NCBI GenBank assembly: GCA_035761805.1
Contig: DASTQL010000211.1
Location: 1-8,512 of the forward strand
Length of the DNA stretch: 8,512 nt
From: DASTQL01 sp035761805
Lineage (GTDB): Bacteria; Actinomycetota; Actinomycetes; Jiangellales; Jiangellaceae
Reading direction: 5' to 3'
The notes beneath the pieces are model-generated. The model had not been told where the DNA came from, searched no databases, and saw nothing but the letters and a program-made list of their open reading frames with translations. The translations under genes and the position numbers were made by a program. Shown here one piece after another: positions 1-6,866 of the stretch (its first letter is position 1; every line of letters begins with the position of its first letter).

Positions 1-579
1 GAGCACCGACTTGAGGGCGTGGTAGACCTCCGCGCCCCAGCGCAGGGCCTCACGGAAGGTCTCCGCGCCGACCGGGGCGATCATGAACTCCTGGATGTCG
101 ACGTTGCTGTCGGCGTGGGCGCCGCCGTTGAGGATGTTGAACATCGGGACGGGCAGCGTGTGGGCGTTGGGCCCGCCCACGTAGCGGAAGAGCGGGAGCT
201 CCGCGGAGTCGGCCGCGGCCCTGGCCACCGCGAGGGAGACGCCGAGGATCGCGTTGGCGCCGAGGCGGGACTTGGTGGGCGTGCCGTCGAGGTCGATCAG
301 GGCCTGGTCGACCAGCCGCTGCTCGCTCGCCTCGAAGCCGAGCAGCTCCGGCCCGATCTCGTCGAGCACCGCCGTGACGGCCTGCTCGACGCCCTTGCCG
401 CCGTAGCGGCCCGAGTCGCCGTCGCGCAGCTCGACGGCTTCGAACTGGCCGGTGGAGGCGCCCGAGGGCACCGCGGCACGGGCGATGGTGCCGTCGTCGA
501 GAGCCACCTCGACCTCGACCGTGGGGTTGCCGCGCGAGTCGAGGATCTCGCGGGCGCCGACTGCGTCGATCGTCGCCAC
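1..579 (-). CDS. eno: Enolase (phosphopyruvate hydratase), N-terminal part, cut by the window edge
   Basis: Enolase converts 2-phosphoglycerate to phosphoenolpyruvate in glycolysis, in the cytoplasm, with Mg2+. The 193 residues visible include the family's N-terminal signatures: DSRGNPTVEVEV at about 14-25, the mobile Mg2+-binding loop PSGASTGQFEAVELRD at 38-53 (Ser42), LGANAILGVSLA at 106-117, and NGGAHADSNVDIQEFMIAP at 151-169, where His155 and Glu164 match the E. coli active-site His159 and Glu168. The rest (about 230 residues, with the catalytic Lys and metal-binding acids of the barrel) lies outside the window. The start is GTG at 579-577. GGAG at 589-586 gives a 6-nt Shine-Dalgarno spacing, and the protein then begins M-A-T-I-D as in other actinobacterial enolases. 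In actinobacteria eno commonly sits near mazG; here a plus-strand gene separates them. Identification is secure. Confidence 0.97.
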   Translation of the reverse strand, partial: MATIDAVGAREILDSRGNPTVEVEVALDDGTIARAAVPSGASTGQFEAVELRDGDSGRYGGKGVEQAVTAVLDEIGPELLGFEASEQRLVDQALIDLDGTPTKSRLGANAILGVSLAVARAAADSAELPLFRYVGGPNAHTLPVPMFNILNGGAHADSNVDIQEFMIAPVGAETFREALRWGAEVYHALKSVL

Positions 580-625
580 AGGACACTCCAAGGGGGTTGG
601 GTTCCGGGTCGAAGCCTTCGGGGCG

Positions 626-631
626 AGCCTA
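626..631 (-). promoter_or_regulatory. Candidate -10 element for eno
   Basis: The minus strand reads TAGGCT, matching the actinobacterial TANNNT -10 pattern. Transcription would start near 619 and give a leader of about 40 nt containing the GGAG ribosome-binding site at 589-586. No convincing -35 lies at 16-19 nt; the nearest CTGACC (658-653) is 21 nt away. This is a weak, position-based call. Confidence 0.3.
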
Positions 632-738
632 GCGGCGACCGGGGTTCCGGTCGGTCAGGCGTCGCCGGGGCGTGTAGTACGGAAGCAGCGCGAGTCCGGG
701 CGCTCCCTGGTCGCCGGCTGCTCGAGCCTCCCGACCCC

Positions 739-744
739 TACCAT
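739..744 (+). promoter_or_regulatory. Candidate -10 element giving a leaderless transcript of the ATP-grasp gene
   Basis: TACCAT (TANNNT class) ends 6 nt before the ATG at 751, so the expected transcription start falls on, or within a base of, the A of the start codon. There is no proper Shine-Dalgarno: only GGCGG abuts the ATG, too close to work. Both facts fit leaderless expression, which is common in actinobacteria. No good -35 is visible near 716-721, which is also usual for this promoter class. Confidence 0.45.
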
Positions 745-750
745 CGGCGG

Positions 751-1653
751 ATGCGCGTCGCGATCGCCACGTTCGCAGCGATGCCGACGGAGTTCACCGA
801 CGACCAGCAGCTCGTCGGTGCGCTGGCCGCACTGGGAGCCGATGCCGTCAGCATCCCGTGGGACGACGCAGCTGCGGACTGGAGCGGCTTCGACTCGGTG
901 GTCATCCGCTCGACCTGGGACTACACGCCGCGTCGGGACGAGTTCATCGCCTGGGCCGAGTCGCTCGGAACCCGTCTGCACAACAGCCCCGACATCGTCC
1001 GGTGGAACAGCGACAAGCGCTACCTTGCGGACCTCGCCGCGACCGGGATCCCCGTCGTCGAGACGGTGTTCGTCGCCCCCGGCGACCCGGTGCCGGACCT
1101 GGTCGGCGAGGTCGTGGTGAAGCCGACGGTCTCGGTGGGTGCGAAGGACTCGGGTCGGTTCAGCGAGCGCACCCACGACCAGGCGCTCGCCCTCGTCGAA
1201 CGCATCCGGGGCAGCGGTCGTAGCGCGATGCTCCAGCCGTACCTGACGTCGATCGACGACGCCGGCGAGACGGGCATCGTGGTGCTCGACGGCCAGCCGA
1301 GCCACGTCCTGCGCAAGAGGTCCGTGCTCCGGCCGGACGAGGTCGCCCCCGTCCGTGACGACGCGATCGGCGCGGCAGAGGTGATGTACGACCCTGAGCT
1401 CGTGGTCGCCGGCACGGCCTCCCCGGCGGAGTTCGCGCTCGCCCGGACGGTCGTGGACCACGTCGCCGAGCGGTTCGCGTACGTGCCGTTGTACGGCCGG
1501 GTGGACATGGTGACCGGCGCCGACGGCGCACCGGTCCTGATGGAGCTCGAGCTGATCGAGCCGCACCTCTACCTGGACCAGGCGCCGGGAGCCGGCGAAC
1601 GCGTCGCGACGGCGATCGTCACTCGGGCGGCACACCAGATGCTTCGGCCCTGA
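751..1653 (+). CDS. ATP-grasp domain protein, RimK / glutathione-synthase-like ligase
   Basis: This 300-residue cytoplasmic protein belongs to the ATP-grasp ligases, which use ATP to form an acyl-phosphate that is attacked by an amine or thiol. Visible blocks are an N-terminal pre-grasp domain (MRVAIATF, then VIRSTWDYTPRRDEF at 51-65), WNSDKRYLADLAATGIPVV at 85-103, the nucleotide-binding strand VVVKPTVSVGAKDS at 121-134, and the C-terminal metal/ATP block RVDMV (250-254) with MELELIEPHLYL (264-275), whose acidic residues should bind Mg2+. The STWDY, DKRY and VKP..S.GA blocks recall a family often named after the cycloserine enzyme O-ureido-serine cyclo-ligase (DcsG), but no other cycloserine gene is present, so that substrate should not be assumed. 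The frame is open far upstream, overlapping eno antisense; ATG 751 is chosen because the recognisable domain starts there and a TACCAT -10 precedes it. It is divergent from eno and convergent with mazG (18 nt between stops). True substrate unknown. Confidence 0.85.
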   Translation: MRVAIATFAAMPTEFTDDQQLVGALAALGADAVSIPWDDAAADWSGFDSVVIRSTWDYTPRRDEFIAWAESLGTRLHNSPDIVRWNSDKRYLADLAATGIPVVETVFVAPGDPVPDLVGEVVVKPTVSVGAKDSGRFSERTHDQALALVERIRGSGRSAMLQPYLTSIDDAGETGIVVLDGQPSHVLRKRSVLRPDEVAPVRDDAIGAAEVMYDPELVVAGTASPAEFALARTVVDHVAERFAYVPLYGRVDMVTGADGAPVLMELELIEPHLYLDQAPGAGERVATAIVTRAAHQMLRP

Positions 1654-1671
1654 TGACCTGCAGACCCGGCC

Positions 1672-2643
1672 CTATCCCCGCTGCCGCTCGGCGTCCCGGA
1701 AGGCTTCCGCCCACTCCCGTACGGCGTCGCGCAACGCCTGCTCGGGGTCGACGCCGGCCTCCCGTGCCTCACTCACGAGGCGCAGCAACTGAGACCCCAC
1801 GTCCGCGGCCGCCGGCAGCGGCACCGTCAGCCCCGACCGCGCCGCTCTCGAGAGCAGCTTGGCCGCCAGTGACAGGGCCGGCAGCGCGGACGGCACCCCG
1901 TCGAGCGCGGACTCGCGGCCCTTCTCCGAGGCCTTGAGGACCTCCCAGTTCGCCTCGACGTGGGCGGCGCTGGGCGCGTCGACGTCGCCGAAGACGTGCG
2001 GGTGCCGGCGGACGAGCTTGTCCACGATCCCGGCCGACACGTCGTCGACGTCCCAGGGCGACTCGGGCCGCTCCTCGGCGATGCGCGCGTGGAAGACCAC
2101 CTGCAGCAGCAGGTCGCCCAGCTCCTCGCGCAGGTGGTCGTCGTCACCTGCCTCGATCGCCTCGAGCGTCTCGTACGCCTCCTCGAGCAGGTACGTCGCC
2201 AGCGACCGGTGCGTCTGCTCGCGGTCCCACGGGCAGCCGCCCGGTGACCGCAGCCGGTCCATCACCGCGACGAGGTCGAGCAACCGGGCGCCCGGGGGGT
2301 CGTAGGAGCCGGTGAGCACCTCCACCTCGGGCACCGGCTCCCCGACCTCGACCCGCCGGGCAACCTCGGCCGCCACCGCGTCGACGAGCCCCGGGTCGCC
2401 GTCCGGCGAACCCAGCCACACCACCGGCGCATCACCCGCAGCAGCCAACGCCGCCTCCACCAAGCCGCGTCCCGACGGCTCGGCAACGACGGGCGAGACC
2501 CCGGCCGCCTCGAGCGCGGCGAGCTGGGGCTGAGCCGTCCCGGCGTACAGCACGCGCCCCGCCCGTACGGCGTCCCAGGCGTCAGCGCTGAGCAACCCCG
2601 GCGGCACCCGCGGCGAGGTGACCAGCAGGACGAGACGGCCCAC
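1672..2643 (-). CDS. mazG: MazG family nucleoside triphosphate pyrophosphohydrolase
   Basis: MazG hydrolyses (d)NTPs to NMP and pyrophosphate, cleansing damaged nucleotides from the pool and, in some bacteria, affecting ppGpp levels. At 323 residues it is close to the single-catalytic-domain mycobacterial MazG (about 325), not the two-domain E. coli type. Residues 1-115 form an Ala-rich, poorly conserved N-terminal region. The catalytic domain starts at about 122: LRSPGGCPWDREQTH (131-145), the metal-binding EEAYE (154-158) and EELGD (173-177) that make up the EExxE...ExxD site, then DKLVRRHPHVFGD (208-220) and NWEVLK (232-237). The start is GTG at 2643-2641, 14 nt after the stop of the lipoprotein gene, so the two are probably cotranscribed. 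No clear Shine-Dalgarno precedes it, but the MGRLVLLVTSPR opening is plausible and no better start is near. The stop is TAG at 1674-1672. Confidence 0.93.
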   Translation of the reverse strand: MGRLVLLVTSPRVPPGLLSADAWDAVRAGRVLYAGTAQPQLAALEAAGVSPVVAEPSGRGLVEAALAAAGDAPVVWLGSPDGDPGLVDAVAAEVARRVEVGEPVPEVEVLTGSYDPPGARLLDLVAVMDRLRSPGGCPWDREQTHRSLATYLLEEAYETLEAIEAGDDDHLREELGDLLLQVVFHARIAEERPESPWDVDDVSAGIVDKLVRRHPHVFGDVDAPSAAHVEANWEVLKASEKGRESALDGVPSALPALSLAAKLLSRAARSGLTVPLPAAADVGSQLLRLVSEAREAGVDPEQALRDAVREWAEAFRDAERQRG

Positions 2644-2657
2644 CGCGGCTGCCAGGA

Positions 2658-3290
2658 TCAGCCGTCCTCGGGAGCGGGCGGGACGGCGTCGGGCGGCGCC
2701 TCGGTCTCTCCGCCAGCGGGCTCCGAGATCGACCCGGTCGTGCGCTGCAGCGACGCCTGGTCCCAGCTACCGTAGCGCGGGTTTACCTCCACGCCCACCT
2801 CCTGGGTGATGGCGTCGAGCTCGACGAAGATCGCCTCGTCCGACCCCAGCGTCGCCAGCAGCTGCTGTCGCAGCAGCTCGTCGCGGACGGCCGGGCGCAC
2901 GGACTCCTCGGTGAAGCCGTTCTGCGCGTAGAAGCCGCTCAGGTCGCCCCCTTGCTGGGCGGCGAAGTCGTCGAGGAAGCGGTCGATGTCGGCCTCGCTG
3001 ACCGTGATCCCCTCGCGCTCGGCGAGCACGGTGAAGAGCTCGTGCCGGATCCTGCGCTCCAGCAGCGCCTGCTGCAGCGCCGTCGTGTCACCCGTCGGCG
3101 GCTGCGCCTCGGGCAGCGAGTCCGCGTACGCGACCACCTCGTCCTGCAGCTCACCCACGCTGATCCGCTGGTCGCCCACGACGGCGGCAGCGCCGATCTG
3201 CTGGGTGTCGCACGCGCCGAGCGCGAGGGCGGCGCCCACCGCGAGCGCGGCGGCGGAGACGCGACGGGTCCTGGTCACGTGGGTCCTCAT
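2658..3290 (-). CDS. SurA N-terminal-like lipoprotein (putative extracytoplasmic chaperone)
   Basis: This 210-residue protein begins with a Tat/Sec-style leader (MRTHVTRTRR, then an Ala/Leu-rich core) ending in the lipobox LGAC with Cys27 as the lipidation site, so it should be anchored outside the cytoplasmic membrane. Residues from about 35 (VVGDQRISVGELQDEV) to about 160 are helical and charged, with the layout of the SurA/PrsA N-terminal chaperone domain: VGD..I...EL near the start, then LLERRIRHELFTVLAEREGITVSEADIDRFL. It stops after NPRYGSWD (170-177) and a Pro/Glu-rich tail. There is no parvulin PPIase domain, so prolyl isomerase activity is not supported. The start ATG 3290 is favoured by the signal peptide although the frame continues upstream inside the GH3 gene. 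GGAGG lies 12 nt upstream, rather far. It precedes mazG by 14 nt; proteins of this type near mazG and eno are common in related actinobacteria. Confidence 0.82.
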   Translation of the reverse strand: MRTHVTRTRRVSAAALAVGAALALGACDTQQIGAAAVVGDQRISVGELQDEVVAYADSLPEAQPPTGDTTALQQALLERRIRHELFTVLAEREGITVSEADIDRFLDDFAAQQGGDLSGFYAQNGFTEESVRPAVRDELLRQQLLATLGSDEAIFVELDAITQEVGVEVNPRYGSWDQASLQRTTGSISEPAGGETEAPPDAVPPAPEDG

Positions 3291-3324
3291 CTTCCGGTAC
3301 GTCCTCCGGCGGCGGACGGCCCGG

Positions 3325-3339
3325 CCCCGGACGCCGGGG
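3325..3339 (-). repeat. GC-rich hairpin between the GH3 gene and the lipoprotein gene
   Basis: CCCCGG-ACG-CCGGGG forms a perfect 6-bp stem with a 3-nt loop. Flanking GGCGG (3311-3315) and CCGCC (3346-3350) could extend it into a longer imperfect stem. It sits in the 67-nt gap after the last gene of the sugar operon. No U-tract follows, so it is at most a weak or factor-dependent stop, or a leader structure of the lipoprotein mRNA. In DNA this GC-rich such stems also arise by chance. Confidence 0.35.
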
Positions 3340-3354
3340 TCGGTGCCGCCCCGG

Positions 3355-3360
3355 ATCCTA
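3355..3360 (-). promoter_or_regulatory. Candidate -10 element for the lipoprotein-mazG unit
   Basis: The minus strand reads TAGGAT (TANNNT class), with its first three bases being the TAG stop of the GH3 gene. A start near 3348 would give a leader of about 58 nt containing the 3325-3339 hairpin and the GGAGG at 3307-3303. No matching -35 is seen. The alternative is read-through from the sugar operon. Confidence 0.25.
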
Positions 3361-4893
3361 CGCGGGGGCCGCGGCGGTACGGGCGGTGCCCGCCGGTCCG
3401 CCCGCGCCTCGCCCTGCGGTGAGCAGGTCGGCTGCCGCCTCGGCGCCGACGAGTGAGGACCCGTACGTGAGGACGTACCGGTCGCCGAGCACGTCGGGCC
3501 CCGAGGGAAGGTCGTGGTCGACGACGACCAGGTCCGGCCGCAGGGCGCGCAGGGCCGCCACGGCCTCTCGCTGCCAGGCCCGGCGCCGAGTGGCGCGCAG
3601 GGCGACGACGAGCGGACGGGCGGCGTGCGACGTGGCGACCCGGACCGGGTCTGGGCCGTCCTCGTGCACCGTGACCACGACGGTGCCGGGCCACCGGCGG
3701 CGCAGCGGGGTACCGACCCCCCACGGGACCTGGCCGGCGGCGATGGACGGCTCGTCCTCCAGCTCGAGGACGAGCGGGTCGGCCGTGAGTGCGACCCGGC
3801 CACCTGACACGATCGCCCGCGCCGCGGCGCGTCGGCCGGCCTCGTCGTCGACCGGGACCGGCGGCACCGGGCGCCGCGACCACGCGACCAGCCGGTCGAG
3901 CCGCCCCACCGCCTCGGCCAACCTCCCGTACGGAATGCGGCCGTCGGTCACGGCGCGGACGACAGCGGCGACGACCCGCTCGACGAGGGCCCGGTCGGTG
4001 GAGTCGCCGCCTAGGCACAGCGCGTCGACGCCGGCGAGCAGGGCGAGGACGGCGCCCTCCTCGTGACCGACCGTCCGGCTGATCGCGTGCATGTCCATGC
4101 CGTCGGTCATGACGACGCCCGCGAAACCCAGCTCCCGGCGCAGCAGGCCGTCCACCACCGCAGGGGACAGGGTGGCGGGCAGGTCCGGGTCGAGCGCCGG
4201 CAGCCGGATGTGCGCGGTCATGACCACCTGGGCCCCCACCTCGAGCGCGGCCCGGAAGGGCACCAGCTCGCGGGCCTCGAGCAGCTCCCGCGAGCTGGTG
4301 ACGGTCGGGACGGTCACGTGGCTGTCCTCGTCGGTCGCCCCGTGCCCCGGGAAGTGCTTGACCGCGGCCCCCACGCCGGCCGACTGCTGGCCCGCCACGA
4401 AGGCCGCCACGTGCCGGGCCACCAGCTGCGCCTCAGCGCCGAAGGCCCGGACGCCCACGGTCGGGTTGCGCGGATCGAGCTCGAGGTCGGCGACGGGCCC
4501 GAGGTTGAGGTCCACGCCGACCCCGCGCAGCCGTGCGCCCAGGGCGGTGGCGACGTCCCGGGTGAGATCGACGTCGTCGACGGCCCCCAGGGCGGCACTG
4601 CCCGGGAAGGTCGACCCCGTCGCCACGTCCAGCCTGGTGACGTCACCGCCCTCCTCGTCCACCGCCACGAGCAGGTGCGGGCCCGCGTCGTGGAGACGCC
4701 CGGTCATCTCCCGTACGGCGTCGTCCCCACCGTCCGGGTCGACGTTGCGGCCGAAGAGGACCGCGCCGCCGAGGCCCTCGGCGGCGAGCTCGAGCAGCCA
4801 GGCGGGTGGAGTGGTCCCGTCGAAGCCGGGAAAGACCGTAGCGAGGGCGAGCCGGCGCAGCTCCGCGGGCTGGTGGCCGTGGGGGCGGGCCAT
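3358..4893 (-). CDS. Glycoside hydrolase family 3, beta-N-acetylhexosaminidase (NagZ/DasD-like)
   Basis: This 511-residue enzyme should remove terminal N-acetylglucosamine residues from imported oligosaccharides or muropeptides. The barrel domain (about 12-340) shows LGGAVLFGRN (41-50), VDEEGGDVTRL (78-88), GVDLNLGPVADLE (126-138), KHFPGHG (179-185) followed by ATDEDSH (186-192), and VVMTDGMDM (260-268). The Asp-Ser-His at 190-192 is the general acid/base dyad loop typical of NagZ-type GH3 enzymes, and Asp264 in MTD is the expected nucleophile. A C-terminal domain (about 360-495) resembles the second GH3 domain and is absent from short NagZ proteins. There is no signal peptide, so it acts in the cytoplasm. 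The ATG at 4893 lies 1 nt after the stop of permease 2, with AAGGG inside that gene's end as ribosome-binding site, so translation is coupled. The order matches dasD after dasABC. Exact substrate is inferred. Confidence 0.88.
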   Translation of the reverse strand: MARPHGHQPAELRRLALATVFPGFDGTTPPAWLLELAAEGLGGAVLFGRNVDPDGGDDAVREMTGRLHDAGPHLLVAVDEEGGDVTRLDVATGSTFPGSAALGAVDDVDLTRDVATALGARLRGVGVDLNLGPVADLELDPRNPTVGVRAFGAEAQLVARHVAAFVAGQQSAGVGAAVKHFPGHGATDEDSHVTVPTVTSSRELLEARELVPFRAALEVGAQVVMTAHIRLPALDPDLPATLSPAVVDGLLRRELGFAGVVMTDGMDMHAISRTVGHEEGAVLALLAGVDALCLGGDSTDRALVERVVAAVVRAVTDGRIPYGRLAEAVGRLDRLVAWSRRPVPPVPVDDEAGRRAAARAIVSGGRVALTADPLVLELEDEPSIAAGQVPWGVGTPLRRRWPGTVVVTVHEDGPDPVRVATSHAARPLVVALRATRRRAWQREAVAALRALRPDLVVVDHDLPSGPDVLGDRYVLTYGSSLVGAEAAADLLTAGRGAGGPAGTARTAAAPA

Positions 4894-4894
4894 G

Positions 4895-5818
4895 TCAGCC
4901 CTTCACCGCCCCGGACACCAGGCCCGATGTCATCCGGTGCTGGACGATCAGGAAGAAGATCACGACCGGGATGGCGAGCATGGTCGAGCCGGCCATGATG
5001 GCGCCCCAGTCGGTGGCGCGGTTGGCCTCGGTGAAGGTCTTGAGCCACACCGGCAGGGTCTGGCTCTCCGGCCGGGTCATGACGACGAGGGCGAGGGTGA
5101 ACTCGTTCCAGGCCTGGAGGAAGCCGAAGACCCCGCTGGCCACCAGCCCCGGGGCCAGCAACGGGAAGGTCACGGAGAGGAAGGCCCGCAGCCGGCTGCA
5201 CCCGTCGACCATGGCGGCCTCCTCGAGCTCGACCGGGATGCCGTTGACGAAGCCGCGGAGCATCCAGATCGTGAAGGGCAGCACGGCCGCGATGTAGAGG
5301 AGGGACAGCCCGGTCACGGTGTTGAGCAGCTGCCAGCCCTCGAGCATCTTGAACTGGGAGATGAACAGTCCCTCGGCCGGGATCATCTGTACGACGAGGA
5401 TGGTGAGCACGAAGGCCGTGCGGCTGCGGAACCGGAACCGGGTGACGGCGACCGCGGCCAGGAAGGCGAAGGCCAGCGCCACGGTCACCGTCAGGAGCGT
5501 GACTGCCAGGCTGGTCCGCAGCGCGGTGAGGAAGGTCCCGGACTCCCATACCCGTACGAAGTTGTCGATCGTCCCGCCGAGGGGCACGAAGGTCGGCTCG
5601 GGTGCGCGGATCACCCGTCCGGGCAGGAAGGCGCTGTTGACCATCCAGTAGACCGGGAACGCCCAGGCCAGCGCGAGGACGACTCCCAGGGCGTTCATTC
5701 CGGTACGGCGGAGGCCGCGGCGGGTGTCGCGGCGGTGCCGCCGGCCGCGCGTCGGGGCGGTGGCCGCTGTGGGGTGCGGGCTGGTGCCCGGGGCGACGAC
5801 GCCGCTCGTGGTGGTCAC
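4895..5818 (-). CDS. Sugar ABC transporter permease 2 (MalG/DasC type)
   Basis: This 307-residue protein is the second membrane subunit of a carbohydrate (CUT1-type) importer. A charged cytoplasmic N-terminus (1-40, rich in Arg) precedes hydrophobic segments at about 42-62, 103-125, 134-152, 166-186, 218-238 and 276-293, giving six spans. The EAA loop that contacts the ATPase is present at about 199-224 (EEAAMVDGCS, then FPLLAPG). The conserved QAWNEF follows at 235-240. Start is GTG at 5818-5816, overlapping the previous stop as GTGA, with AGGAGG just upstream. A later ATG (residue 41, MNALG) is possible but would lack the Arg-rich region and the overlap. It works with the permease before it and the binding protein at 6882-8171. 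No ATPase gene accompanies them, as in das and other actinobacterial sugar operons that share MsiK. Confidence 0.92.
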   Translation of the reverse strand: MTTTSGVVAPGTSPHPTAATAPTRGRRHRRDTRRGLRRTGMNALGVVLALAWAFPVYWMVNSAFLPGRVIRAPEPTFVPLGGTIDNFVRVWESGTFLTALRTSLAVTLLTVTVALAFAFLAAVAVTRFRFRSRTAFVLTILVVQMIPAEGLFISQFKMLEGWQLLNTVTGLSLLYIAAVLPFTIWMLRGFVNGIPVELEEAAMVDGCSRLRAFLSVTFPLLAPGLVASGVFGFLQAWNEFTLALVVMTRPESQTLPVWLKTFTEANRATDWGAIMAGSTMLAIPVVIFFLIVQHRMTSGLVSGAVKG

Positions 5819-6759
5819 AGCGCCTCCTGGGCCATCAGCCGGCGGATGTAGACGAAGGTGAGGCCCACGGTGAGCAGCAGGATGAAGATCGCGACCGCGG
5901 CGGCCATGCCGAACTGCCCCTCGCCGATGCCCAGCCGGTAGACGTAGGTGCCGATGAGGTTGGTCTCGCGGGTGATCCCTCCGGCGTCCTGGAGCACGAA
6001 GATCTGGGTGAAGACCCGCAGGTCCCAGATGATCTGGAGCAGCCCGACGATCATCAGGACCGGCTTGATCATCGGGACGACGACGTAGCGGAACCGCTGC
6101 CAGCCGCCGGCGCCGTCCAGCTCGGCGGCCTCGATCGTGTCGCTCGGGACCTGGGTCAGCGCCGCGTACGTGGAGAAGGCCACGAAGGGCACGCTCATCC
6201 AGACCACGATCACGGTGGCCACGAAGAAGAACGACAGCGGCTGGATCAGCCACGAGTGGCCCCCGAAGTCCAGCCCCATCTGGACCAGGAGCCAGTTCAC
6301 GACGCCGTACTGGGTGTCGAACATCCACTGCCACACCGTGAGCGACGCGAGCCACGGCATCGCCCACGCGAGCAGCAGGGCGATCTGCAGGCCCAGCCGG
6401 ACCGTCCGGCTCAAGGTGGTCATGAGGACGGCCAATGCCACGCCGATGACCATGGTGACGGCCGCGTTGACGAGGCAGAAGGCGATGGAGCGGGCGACGA
6501 CCTGCCACAGGTACGGGTCGGTGACCAGCTGCCGGTAGTTGTCCAGGCCCACCCAGACCGGTTCCGCCCCGAACTGCTGCGCCAGCCCGTACTCCTGGAA
6601 GGACATGACGACCTGGCGCACCAGCGGGTAGCCCAGGGCGAGGGCGAGGACGGCGATGGCCGGCACCAGCAGCACGTACGGGAGCGGCTGACGGCGCCGG
6701 GCCGGTGGCGCGGCCGGGGGTGCCGCGGCCGCGGGCGCCGTCGGCGTGGTGGCGACCAT
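5815..6759 (-). CDS. Sugar ABC transporter permease 1 (MalF/DasB type)
   Basis: This 314-residue inner-membrane subunit starts with an Ala/Pro-rich cytoplasmic tail (1-25), then hydrophobic segments at about 27-47, 88-113, 122-143, 173-196, 230-246 and 284-304. Recognisable family blocks are GLDNYRQL (71-78), the EAA motif EAAELDGAGGWQRF (210-223) that docks the ATP-binding subunit, and LIGTYVYRLG (268-277). The ATG at 6759 is set by a strong ribosome-binding site, GGAGGAGG at 6771-6764. Upstream in-frame starts would fall inside the intergenic hairpin and are disfavoured. The gene follows the binding protein after 122 nt of structured, non-coding sequence and overlaps permease 2 by 4 nt, so the two permeases are made as a coupled pair. 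Confidence 0.92.
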   Translation of the reverse strand: MVATTPTAPAAAAPPAAPPARRRQPLPYVLLVPAIAVLALALGYPLVRQVVMSFQEYGLAQQFGAEPVWVGLDNYRQLVTDPYLWQVVARSIAFCLVNAAVTMVIGVALAVLMTTLSRTVRLGLQIALLLAWAMPWLASLTVWQWMFDTQYGVVNWLLVQMGLDFGGHSWLIQPLSFFFVATVIVVWMSVPFVAFSTYAALTQVPSDTIEAAELDGAGGWQRFRYVVVPMIKPVLMIVGLLQIIWDLRVFTQIFVLQDAGGITRETNLIGTYVYRLGIGEGQFGMAAAVAIFILLLTVGLTFVYIRRLMAQEAL

Positions 6760-6763
6760 CGGT

Positions 6764-6771
6764 CCTCCTCC
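6764..6771 (-). promoter_or_regulatory. Strong ribosome-binding site deciding the permease 1 start
   Basis: GGAGGAGG on the minus strand ends 4 nt before the ATG at 6759 (7 nt from the first GGAGG). The frame stays open upstream through the hairpin region, including an ATG near 6804, so this site is what fixes the start. Confidence 0.7.
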
Positions 6772-6788
6772 GGGTCTCGTCGGGGCAG

Positions 6789-6853
6789 CCCCCTCCGTGA
6801 TCATGAAGGGTGGTCCGTGCCGAGACACGGATCCTTCGTGATCACGGTGGGGG
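6789..6853 (-). repeat. Long intercistronic hairpin between the binding-protein and permease genes
   Basis: The two arms form 5 G-C pairs (6789-6793 with 6849-6853), a T/T mismatch, 15 pairs including one G-U (6795-6809 with 6833-6847), an asymmetric internal loop, and 6 pairs (6814-6819 with 6826-6831) closed by a 6-nt loop: 26 pairs in 65 nt. Each arm also carries TGATCA. No U-tract follows, so it is not a classical terminator. In sugar ABC operons such stems after the binding-protein gene commonly stabilise that part of the mRNA or limit read-through, so that binding protein is made in excess of permease. The structure is plain in the sequence; the role is inferred. Confidence 0.75.
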
Positions 6854-6866
6854 TAGTGGGGCGGAC

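Noticed and set aside
19..750. N-terminal extension of the ATP-grasp frame
   Set aside because: It is antisense to enolase and unlike the ATP-grasp family. The domain begins at ATG 751.
751..1653. Assignment as cycloserine synthase DcsG
   Set aside because: Only general ATP-grasp blocks can be seen and no other cycloserine pathway gene is present.
3325..3339. Intrinsic terminator after the GH3 gene
   Set aside because: The stem is good but no T-run follows on the transcribed strand, so it is listed only as a hairpin.
4091..5851. 586-codon plus-strand open frame across the GH3 and permease 2 genes
   Set aside because: It is antisense to two well-recognised proteins, and its translation is Ser/Arg/Gly/His-rich with no domain. 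Long antisense frames are expected in high-GC genes.
5819..6508. Upstream extension of the permease 2 frame
   Set aside because: It overlaps permease 1 in another frame with low-complexity Arg/Pro/His-rich translation. GTG 5818 has a ribosome-binding site and the GTGA overlap.
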